Shown one piece after another: positions 1 through 5,128 of a stretch of 7,654 nt of DNA. The translations under genes were made by a program, and so were the position numbers. The stretch covers positions 1-7,654 of the forward strand of contig CAAFXA010000081.1 in NCBI GenBank assembly GCA_900766865.1, in the 5' to 3' direction. The notes under the pieces are model-generated. The model was not told the origin of the DNA, searched no databases, and saw only the letters and a program-made list of their open reading frames with translations. The first letter of the stretch is position 1. Each line of letters starts with the position of its first letter. The stretch is from an uncultured Akkermansia sp. (lineage in GTDB: Bacteria; Verrucomicrobiota; Verrucomicrobiia; Verrucomicrobiales; Akkermansiaceae).

Positions 1-95
1 TCCTGCCCGCAGAACTCACTGAATGCCGGAGGGCGCAGCGACACATCGTAGCTGCCCGTTGTCTCGGCCATGCGGGTGTAGACGGAATCTGCCAT
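1..95 (-). CDS. ruvB: Probable Holliday junction DNA helicase RuvB, N-terminal fragment
   Basis: Only the first 31 codons are present; the gene runs off the low-coordinate edge of the window. Residues 20-31 read [12 protein letters not shown]. This matches the conserved start of the RuvB AAA+ module, where an L-R-P-x-x-x-x-[ED]-[FY]-x-G-Q stretch precedes the Walker A region. RuvB is the hexameric ATPase that drives branch migration of Holliday junctions with RuvA and RuvC. The chosen ATG at 95-93 has a purine-rich A-G-A-G-G-A-A-G about 13 bases upstream, inside the end of the preceding gene, so spacing is long. A second in-frame ATG at 71 (residue 9) is possible. The gene starts 5 bases after the stop of the 76-residue gene and is probably co-transcribed with it. 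Other clamp-loader-like AAA+ proteins (RarA, DnaX) share an R-P-x-x-x-[DE]-x-x-G-Q stretch, but the L-R-P-P form fits RuvB best. Confidence 0.7.
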   Translation of the reverse strand, partial: MADSVYTRMAETTGSYDVSLRPPAFSEFCGQ

Positions 96-100
96 GGGGA

Positions 101-331
101 TTATTTGTCTTCCTCTGTCTTGTGATGTTTGTTTACGGCCACATCTTTCTTTTGTCTGCCAGCACTTTTCCGTTTATTACGAGCCGCTTTAAACGGGCTG
201 ATAATAAGGTCAGCAGGGCTGATGGCCGTTCCGGATATTACTTGCAAGGGTCTGAGGGCAGATGTGTCCTCGGACGGCTTGTCCTTGGTGGGGTATTGAG
301 GGGCGTTCCGCTCTGCCGGTTCGATATTCAT
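101..331 (-). CDS. Small basic protein of unknown function, 76 aa
   Basis: I do not recognise this protein. It has no signal peptide, lipobox or membrane segment and should be cytoplasmic. Residues 1-18 carry a motif, M-N-I-E-P-x-x-x-N-x-P-x-Y-P, that closely resembles the start of the 58-residue protein just upstream. The middle has a mildly hydrophobic stretch (about residues 27-47, with repeated Ile-Ser-Pro), and the last 30 residues are very hydrophilic and Lys/Arg-rich, ending in an acidic-basic mix. Its base composition looks less GC-rich than the neighbouring housekeeping genes. The start at 331 has no Shine-Dalgarno sequence and lies 16 bases after the preceding stop, so it likely depends on the upstream promoter and possibly on translational coupling. 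The shared N-terminal motif and tight packing with ruvB argue for a real gene, but a short fortuitous frame cannot be excluded. Confidence 0.55.
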   Translation of the reverse strand: MNIEPAERNAPQYPTKDKPSEDTSALRPLQVISGTAISPADLIISPFKAARNKRKSAGRQKKDVAVNKHHKTEEDK

Positions 332-347
332 GATTCAAGGAACGGGG

Positions 348-524
348 TTATTTCATAACACCTCCGGTCACCTGTGGGGGCAGCGGTGCCCCGGGAGGCG
401 TCATAGCCTGCTGCTGTTGCTGCTGCTGGCAGGAGGCTACAGCGGCCGCAGCTGTAATCACAGCTGCTGTTTTCACGATTGCGGGATACTTCGGTGTATT
501 TTTCTGTGAGGGTTCAATCTTCAT
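348..524 (-). CDS. Small predicted lipoprotein with a polyglutamine tract, 58 aa
   Basis: I do not recognise a family. Residues 1-18 are polar with several Lys and carry M-K-I-E-P-x-x-x-N-x-P-x-Y-P. Residues 19-31 form an Ala/Val-rich hydrophobic stretch ending in the lipobox V-A-S-C, with the acylated Cys at residue 32. The predicted mature part is only 27 residues: Cys, seven consecutive Gln (33-39), then a Pro/Gly-rich tail. It would be anchored in a membrane facing the periplasm. I chose the ATG at 524 rather than the TTG at 560. It aligns with the start of the neighbouring 76-residue protein, and the longer frame would begin inside the -35 box of the promoter. The long polar region before the hydrophobic core is unusual for a signal peptide, so it could instead be a membrane-anchored or cytoplasmic protein. 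Confidence 0.6.
   Translation of the reverse strand: MKIEPSQKNTPKYPAIVKTAAVITAAAAVASCQQQQQQQAMTPPGAPLPPQVTGGVMK
408..428 (-). repeat. CAG-type trinucleotide tract encoding seven Gln
   Basis: On the coding (minus) strand this is three CAG, one CAA and three CAG codons. They encode Gln33-39 of the 58-residue lipoprotein, immediately after the predicted lipidated Cys. The near-pure triplet repeat could change length by slippage without shifting the frame; the single CAA interrupts it. Confidence 0.85.
448..467. repeat. Perfect 8-bp inverted repeat with a 4-base spacer
   Basis: The arms GCAGCTGT (448-455) and ACAGCTGC (460-467) are exact reverse complements around a 4-base spacer. Each arm contains the palindrome CAGCTG. 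In the mRNA of the 58-residue gene this could form a compact hairpin inside the part coding for the hydrophobic signal region, about 57 bases after the start codon. No T-run follows, so it does not look like an intrinsic terminator. It may simply come from repetitive Ala codons. Confidence 0.6.
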
Positions 525-530
525 GCCCCC

Positions 531-560
531 ATTGTACCATATGTTCGCCCGGAATGTCAA
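531..560 (-). promoter_or_regulatory. Strong sigma70-like promoter for the 58 aa - 76 aa - ruvB unit
   Basis: On the minus strand there is a perfect -35 hexamer TTGACA at 560-555. After an 18-base spacer comes the -10 hexamer TACAAT at 536-531 (5 of 6 consensus bases). The usual start point about 7 bases downstream falls at 524, which is the A of the ATG of the 58-residue gene. The transcript would therefore be leaderless or nearly so. The six bases between -10 and ATG are GGGGGC, too close to the ATG to act as a Shine-Dalgarno sequence. Confidence 0.7.
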
Positions 561-663
561 TTCTGCAACGCTTCATTGCATGGCAAAACTTGTTTGTCTA
601 CCTTCGCTCACGGCATAAGATGCCACAGTCGGGGTAATGACAATGGCGCGTGCGTAGCTTTTG

Positions 664-1590
664 CTATTGCCACATGAGCCTCAGAATGTTGACGGGAGCT
701 TCAGTTGCCTGTACTGGAAATCTGACGCCGCCGGGCAAGGTGAGGTAGTAGGTGCCGCCTCTGGGGAGGCTGAAGGTGGCAAATTTGCGCACATCGTCAC
801 GGGGTGTCGGCAGCATCTGCACCTCCAGCACCTTGCCGGTGGAGTCCTCCAGCTGCACGGGCAATTTTTCCTCCATGCGTGGCAGAATATCCAGCATAAG
901 CCGCTGGCGGTCTGCGGGCAGGCCTGATGCTGCATACCAGGAGGCGGCCAGTTGGCGGTAGCGTTCTGTTACATCTTCTGCTGCAATGGGATTATTGAGC
1001 ATATCTCCCACCGGGAAGACTCTGTTACCCTGTGGGTGCTGGGCAACGATGCGCTGCCAGGGATGTTCCGGGTCCAGCATGCCGATATTCTCCATGACCC
1101 AGCCGGTGTTAAAGGTCTTTTCGTTGAACTCAATCATCTCCCACTTGCCATCCAGCCAGACTTCCGGCCAGGTGTGGTTGCCTCGCACATGGTTCCAGGT
1201 GGGGATACCAACAGCACGCGCCGGAATGCCGATGGAACGGAAGGCACAGACCATGAGAATGGTCTGCCCGGTGCAGGAGATTTTCTTTTCTTCCAGAGCT
1301 TCCACAGCATTCATGTCCTGGCGGCGCCGCTCGGCGGAGTAATAGGTGCCGGTGAGCTGCGTCATGTTGGAGGCAATGTGCAGTACGGCTTCGCGCGCTG
1401 TTTTGCAGTCCTTTACAGCCGGCTCAAAGATATCCGCCACCGGTTTGCGCCAGTCGCAGGTGTCCTCGCTGAGTACGCGGTCGCTCTCCAGATAGTGAGT
1501 GCGTATAGCAGCAGGTATTTCCTGCTGCCAGCGGGCAAAAGCCGGGCAGATGAGAAGGGCCGCAGTCAGAAGAATGAGAAGCGGCTTCAT
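664..1590 (-). CDS. Secreted transglutaminase-like (Cys protease fold) protein, 308 aa
   Basis: This is a predicted exported protein with a transglutaminase-core domain. Residues 1-19 are a signal peptide (M-K-P then a Leu-rich core ending in A-F-A), with likely signal peptidase I cleavage before Arg20. The domain is recognisable from Cys106 in K-I-S-C-T-G-Q-T, followed by I-G-I-P-A-R-A-V-G, and from His139 in G-N-H-T-W-P-E-V-W-L-D-G-K-W. These are the classic nucleophile and His of the fold. The usual third residue, Asp, is not visible; Glu157 lies seven residues after Trp150, as in Bacteroides-type relatives I recall with an acidic residue there. Residues about 240-300 look beta-rich, perhaps a C-terminal beta domain. 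Likely activities are peptide hydrolysis or cross-linking in the periplasm; the substrate is unknown. The start at 1590 overlaps the miaB stop by 4 bases (ATGA). A longer frame from 1626 would bury the signal peptide, so it was rejected. Confidence 0.8.
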   Translation of the reverse strand: MKPLLILLTAALLICPAFARWQQEIPAAIRTHYLESDRVLSEDTCDWRKPVADIFEPAVKDCKTAREAVLHIASNMTQLTGTYYSAERRRQDMNAVEALEEKKISCTGQTILMVCAFRSIGIPARAVGIPTWNHVRGNHTWPEVWLDGKWEMIEFNEKTFNTGWVMENIGMLDPEHPWQRIVAQHPQGNRVFPVGDMLNNPIAAEDVTERYRQLAASWYAASGLPADRQRLMLDILPRMEEKLPVQLEDSTGKVLEVQMLPTPRDDVRKFATFSLPRGGTYYLTLPGGVRFPVQATEAPVNILRLMWQ

Positions 1591-2948
1591 TTCTGAACGG
1601 AACCGTAGAGGGTAAAGCCGGTGCATTCATCGATGCGCACGGGAACAATTGTGCCCACCTCGGCAGCACCGCCTTCGATGATGACGGGTTTATTCTGCGA
1701 TGTGCGTCCCTGCAGGCGGTCGGGGTTGTTCTTGCTGGGGCCCTCTACCAGGATGGTCTGCTGCGAGCCCACCAGCGCCATATTGCGCGCGGTGGCGATG
1801 CGGTTCACACACTCCAGAAGGTCGTGGTTGCGCTCCTCTTTCACGCGTAGGCAAATCTGGTCTTCCATTGCTGCGGCAGGTGTGTCGCGGCGCGGGGAAT
1901 ATTGAAAAATGAAGGCGTTGTCGAACTGGATGCGTTCCACGGCTGCTTTGGTCTGCAGGTAGTCCTCGTGAGTTTCGCCGGGGAAGCCGACGATGATGTC
2001 CGTGGTGATGGCCAGATCCGGGCGAGCCTCGCGCATGGCCTCACAGAGCTGCAGGTATTTTTCGTTCTTGTAGGGGCGCAGCATCAGCTTGAGGATGCGG
2101 TCGCTGCCGCTTTGCATGGGGAAGTGAATATGGCTGCAGAGCTTGGGCAGGTAGGTGTAGGCATTCACCAGGTCCTGGCGGAATCCGATGGGGTGCGGCG
2201 AGGTGAAGCGTATGCGCTCCAGTCCGTCAATTTCGTGCAGAGCTTCCAGCAGGCGCACGAAGGCGCCGCGACCGTTCACCACCGGTTCATCCTTGCCGTA
2301 GCGGTTCACAATCTGGCCGAGCAGAGTAATTTCCTTCACGCCGCGGGCGACAAGTTCACGCGCCTCCACCAGGATGTCCTCCTGCGGGCGGCTGCATTCG
2401 CTGCCTCGGGTGCTGGGCACAATGCAGTAGGAACACTTCATGTCGCAGCCCTGCATGATGGAGACAAAGGCTGTGCAGTTGCCGGCGGGGGGAAGGTGGT
2501 CTTTGATGGCATTCTGGAATCCGTCCTCGTGCTCCACGGCACAGATATGGGCACCACGGCGGAATGGCTCGGTGATGTTTTGTCCCAGGCGGCTGCGCAG
2601 CAGTCGGTTGCAGTGTTTGTACACGTTGTGGTACTGGCGGGTACCACACACCAAATCCAAGCGAGGAATGTCGCGGAAAAGGCTACGCTGGCGGCTCTGG
2701 CACATGCAGCCCATGAACCCATACACCACCCAGGGCTTGGCTGTGGGGCGGGCGCAGAGCAGGCCCATCTTGCCGAGAGCTTTCAGCTCCGCCTTTTCTC
2801 GCACGGAGCAGGTGTTAATGAGGATGATATCGGCCTCTGCCTCATCTTTGGTGATGTCGTAGCCACCTGCCAGGAACATGCTCAGCACTTGTTCGCTGTC
2901 ACGCTCGTTCATCTGGCATCCATAGGTCTTTATCAGTACGCTCGGCAT
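1587..2948 (-). CDS. miaB: tRNA-2-methylthio-N6-dimethylallyladenosine synthase MiaB
   Basis: This radical SAM methylthiotransferase adds a methylthio group to i6A at position 37 of tRNAs reading codons that start with U. At 453 residues it has the usual family length. An N-terminal UPF0004 domain carries the auxiliary 4Fe-4S ligands Cys11 (Y-G-C-Q-M-N), Cys47 (N-T-C-S-V-R-E-K-A) and Cys81 (G-C-M-C-Q). The radical SAM domain has Cys168-x3-Cys172-x2-Cys175 (G-C-D-M-K-C-S-Y-C). Conserved T-S-P-H-P, H-F-P-M-Q-S-G-S and G-F-P-G-E-T motifs follow, then a TRAM domain at about 395-451. T-Y-G-C-Q-M-N and the single TRAM domain favour MiaB over RimO or MtaB. Two small oddities are an extra Cys83 two residues after a cluster ligand, and G-Q-I-V-N where many MiaB proteins have G-Q-N-V-N. 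It has its own promoter about 27 bases upstream and no Shine-Dalgarno sequence. The transglutaminase gene overlaps its stop. Confidence 0.95.
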   Translation of the reverse strand: MPSVLIKTYGCQMNERDSEQVLSMFLAGGYDITKDEAEADIILINTCSVREKAELKALGKMGLLCARPTAKPWVVYGFMGCMCQSRQRSLFRDIPRLDLVCGTRQYHNVYKHCNRLLRSRLGQNITEPFRRGAHICAVEHEDGFQNAIKDHLPPAGNCTAFVSIMQGCDMKCSYCIVPSTRGSECSRPQEDILVEARELVARGVKEITLLGQIVNRYGKDEPVVNGRGAFVRLLEALHEIDGLERIRFTSPHPIGFRQDLVNAYTYLPKLCSHIHFPMQSGSDRILKLMLRPYKNEKYLQLCEAMREARPDLAITTDIIVGFPGETHEDYLQTKAAVERIQFDNAFIFQYSPRRDTPAAAMEDQICLRVKEERNHDLLECVNRIATARNMALVGSQQTILVEGPSKNNPDRLQGRTSQNKPVIIEGGAAEVGTIVPVRIDECTGFTLYGSVQK

Positions 2949-2974
2949 GGTGTGATTGATAAATTGTGCGCGGG

Positions 2975-3003
2975 AGTGTAGCAGTTCGCGCTTGATTTTG
3001 CAA
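2975..3003 (-). promoter_or_regulatory. Sigma70-like promoter for miaB
   Basis: On the minus strand, TTGCAA at 3003-2998 (-35) is followed by a 17-base spacer and TACACT at 2980-2975 (-10, 4 of 6 consensus bases). The predicted start near 2968-2967 gives a leader of about 19-20 bases, AT-rich, with no Shine-Dalgarno sequence before the miaB ATG. An imperfectly placed hairpin (arms 2990-2994 and 3001-3005) overlaps the -35 box. Confidence 0.5.
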
Positions 3004-3008
3004 GCCTT

Positions 3009-3695
3009 TTATTCGCCAGTAAACTCAATCTCATGCCCTTTGTGAGCCTTGCGGATGTTGCGGATATAGCGCTGCCGGGCAGGGTGGTTGATGTAGCGCG
3101 CGTGCCATTCATCCGGCAGCATGGCCACAGATTCGTGGCTCACATCCGTTGCTGTGGTTTTCACAATACCATGAAGACAATCAATGTACATCAACTCGTT
3201 GCCTTTCTTGTCCTTCAAGCTCAGGCGGTCGATGATGTGGGCATGAGGGGAAAGACTTGGTGGCAGCATGGTCTCCGAGATATAGGAGTGCCCACGGCCA
3301 TCGGTAACGACTGTGACGTGGAATTGGGGCAGAAACTCGTTTTCCGGAATGGGCGGTGCTGCTGAGGCGTGGCTCATGATGTCGCGCAGAGATGTTAACT
3401 CGCTGTGGCTGAGCTTCACGGCTTTGACCGGGGGCATATCCCCGCCGCAGCAACAGCAATCACCCGCCATTCGACAGAATTCCGCCGTGGCTGCCTGTGC
3501 AAGTTTCTGCTGAAAATTATCGAATACCTGCTGCCTATTGCGGCAATGCTCGGCATACTGCTGAACCTTGCGTCCGGCATTGATGTGAGCTACTTTCTGC
3601 TCAAGCTCCTCCTTCGTGGGGGGCTCGGGAGCCGTGCTGCAGGCGGAGGTCAGCAGAAGAACAATGGCGGCAAATCTGGTAAGATGCGTTTTCAT
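3009..3695 (-). CDS. Predicted lipoprotein of unknown function with a Cys4 run, 228 aa
   Basis: I do not recognise a family. Residues 1-18 form a signal peptide (M-K-T-H-L-T-R then an Ala/Leu core) ending at the lipobox-like T-S-A-C, so Cys19 is the likely lipidated residue. A Pro-rich linker and a predicted helical region (about 27-73) follow. Next come Cys51, Cys74 and four consecutive Cys (80-83) followed by G-G-D-M-P-P. After these, the motif V-K-L-S-x5-L-R-D-I-M (93-107) resembles two stretches in the neighbouring 471-residue lipoprotein. A beta-like segment ends in M-Y-I-D-C-L-H (169-175), echoing P-F-V-D-C-H in the neighbour. The C-terminus is basic and helical. The gene starts within the last codon and stop of the neighbour (ATGA overlap), implying translational coupling and perhaps a joint function at the envelope. 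It could be a structural or metal-binding lipoprotein; no catalytic motif is visible. Confidence 0.75.
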   Translation of the reverse strand: MKTHLTRFAAIVLLLTSACSTAPEPPTKEELEQKVAHINAGRKVQQYAEHCRNRQQVFDNFQQKLAQAATAEFCRMAGDCCCCGGDMPPVKAVKLSHSELTSLRDIMSHASAAPPIPENEFLPQFHVTVVTDGRGHSYISETMLPPSLSPHAHIIDRLSLKDKKGNELMYIDCLHGIVKTTATDVSHESVAMLPDEWHARYINHPARQRYIRNIRKAHKGHEIEFTGE

Positions 3696-5107
3696 TTTTC
3701 AGTAAAGCAGGCCTTCTGAGGGTGGTAGAGGTAGGTTTTGCAAATATGGTTGCTTGTGCTAGGTGAGTCTTCTCTGTCGTTCTCGGAACGCAGCTCGGTA
3801 TAGGTTACATGCAGTTGTGTACCTGCGCTGTCCGTGTCATCCAGCACCAGGTTTGCCCTTGGTGGGGAGAACACGCTCCCGTTGTCGTGGCAATCGACGA
3901 AGGGAATCTCTATTCCGGGCAGGGAGATGAAGCCGTTGCCCTTGGATGTGGTGTGAATCGACATCTTTACACCGCGATTCTTCATCATCAGCATACCATT
4001 CAAATCGTACTCTCCCATCTCCGGGATTAGACGTTGCAGTAACTCGCTGAGGTCGAGGCGTTCACCTGCATCCATCCGAATGGTGAAGTTCTGCTCCCCG
4101 GGTGTCAGCTGATTTTTCGGAAAGAGAATATTGCGGAGTCTGCGGGCATTGTCTTTAGAAAGCATAAGCCGGGCCAGCTGGGTTGTGGCAGATTCTGAGC
4201 AGATGAAATCATCGCGAAGGCTCAGAATGGAGGAGGCATCTTTCGCAAGAAAGTCTATGTAGATGTGTTGCGCCGGGGTGGCAAATAACTCTGCTTCTTT
4301 CTGCACAGCTTGCACTGTACTCAGAATCTGGCGCAGTTCTGCCTGTTGAGAGGGGGAAAGTGAGATGGTGCTATGTTTTGCGGTGTCGCGGATAGGACTC
4401 TTTCTGAGTCGGATGGAATCGCAGGTTTTCGCTGCTGCTTTCACTTTGTCCGCAAACTGTTTGTTGGCTGCTATATCTTTGGGTGAAAGTTGTTTGCTTT
4501 GCTGCCGTGGGGCTGCGTAGGTGGCTTCTATTGTCGCCTGCTGTTGTTGCTGCATAGTGAGACCGTAACAGATGTCACACGGCAGACTGAATGCTGAAAG
4601 GAGAATGGAGCCGGGAATATCGATGGCTACAAAGGCCAGGATGGATGCCGGCACTGTCCAGTATCGGTGTGGCGAGGGGATTGGTGAACTCAGGTTGATG
4701 GGGCGGTACTCATTACCCGCCATGTACCAGGGGTAGACATGCTGCATCTTTTCCGGCTTCTGTTCAGGCAGGGTGTATGCAGGCAGCGCGTGTGTCTTCT
4801 TGCCGGTATCCGGTGAGAAGTAGTATTGCTCCTGCAATACCTCTTCTATTTTGAAGTGACCATGCGGCAGCTGGCTGAAAGTCGGGTCCTGGATGGTTAT
4901 GGGATGATTCCGGGAAAGCAGTACCCGCTTGGTTTTCACATATCGCGTGTCGCCTACGCGGTAAGTTTCCCAGTCGTCTGTGTCGATGGGGACAAGGAGA
5001 GCTTCGCTTTTTCGGTCGAAGTTGCTGATGGCACCTGCAACGTCCACTCGGACGCAACCGGTAAGAGCACAGGCCGTAAGAATCAGGAGTGTCGGGGTCG
5101 ATTTCAT
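3692..5107 (-). CDS. Predicted lipoprotein of unknown function, 471 aa
   Basis: This is a large exported protein of no family I can name with confidence. Residues 1-17 are a signal peptide with lipobox L-T-G-C, so Cys18 is the lipidation site. Residues 150-183 hold a hydrophobic stretch with D-I-P-G-S (163-167) and S-L-P-C-D-I-C-Y-G (174-182). This resembles the D-[LI]-P-x-S ... L-P-x-D pattern of small YceK/YidQ-type lipoproteins; the match is suggestive only. Five Gln follow (186-190, codons at 4538-4552), then a linker. Two copies of a short motif, L-S-x6-L-R-x-I-L, occur at about 250-262 and 316-328; a third is in the downstream 228-residue lipoprotein. A C-terminal beta-rich part includes P-F-V-D-C-H (402-407). 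The start is the ATG at 5107, 21 bases after queC. The gap is C-rich (CCCCCCGCCCC) with no Shine-Dalgarno sequence. The stop overlaps the next gene by 4 bases. Confidence 0.75.
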   Translation of the reverse strand: MKSTPTLLILTACALTGCVRVDVAGAISNFDRKSEALLVPIDTDDWETYRVGDTRYVKTKRVLLSRNHPITIQDPTFSQLPHGHFKIEEVLQEQYYFSPDTGKKTHALPAYTLPEQKPEKMQHVYPWYMAGNEYRPINLSSPIPSPHRYWTVPASILAFVAIDIPGSILLSAFSLPCDICYGLTMQQQQQATIEATYAAPRQQSKQLSPKDIAANKQFADKVKAAAKTCDSIRLRKSPIRDTAKHSTISLSPSQQAELRQILSTVQAVQKEAELFATPAQHIYIDFLAKDASSILSLRDDFICSESATTQLARLMLSKDNARRLRNILFPKNQLTPGEQNFTIRMDAGERLDLSELLQRLIPEMGEYDLNGMLMMKNRGVKMSIHTTSKGNGFISLPGIEIPFVDCHDNGSVFSPPRANLVLDDTDSAGTQLHVTYTELRSENDREDSPSTSNHICKTYLYHPQKACFTEK

Positions 5108-5128
5108 TATGGTGTTGGGGCGGGGGGA

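Noticed and set aside
182..199. Imperfect palindrome around TTTAAA inside the 76-residue gene
   Set aside because: Two central mismatched positions and a location within coding sequence; no supporting context for an operator.
23..358. A 111-codon plus-strand frame with a hydrophobic stretch, opposite the ruvB start and the 76-residue gene
   Set aside because: It overlaps the probable ruvB coding region. The minus-strand 76-residue frame has support from its shared N-terminal motif and gene packing, and the plus frame has none.
612..624. Small hairpin GGCAT-AAG-ATGCC downstream of the transglutaminase gene as a terminator
   Set aside because: The stem is only five base pairs plus wobbles and no T-run follows on the minus strand, so it is not supportable as an intrinsic terminator. 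The rest of 561-663 shows no gene.
1590..1626. An upstream start for the transglutaminase gene at 1626
   Set aside because: It would add 12 polar/basic residues before an otherwise standard signal peptide and lengthen the miaB overlap; the ATGA start at 1590 explains the sequence better.
1902..2981. A 359-codon plus-strand open frame opposite miaB
   Set aside because: It is a shadow of miaB in the antisense frame; the translation is Ala/His/Val-rich with no recognisable motif.
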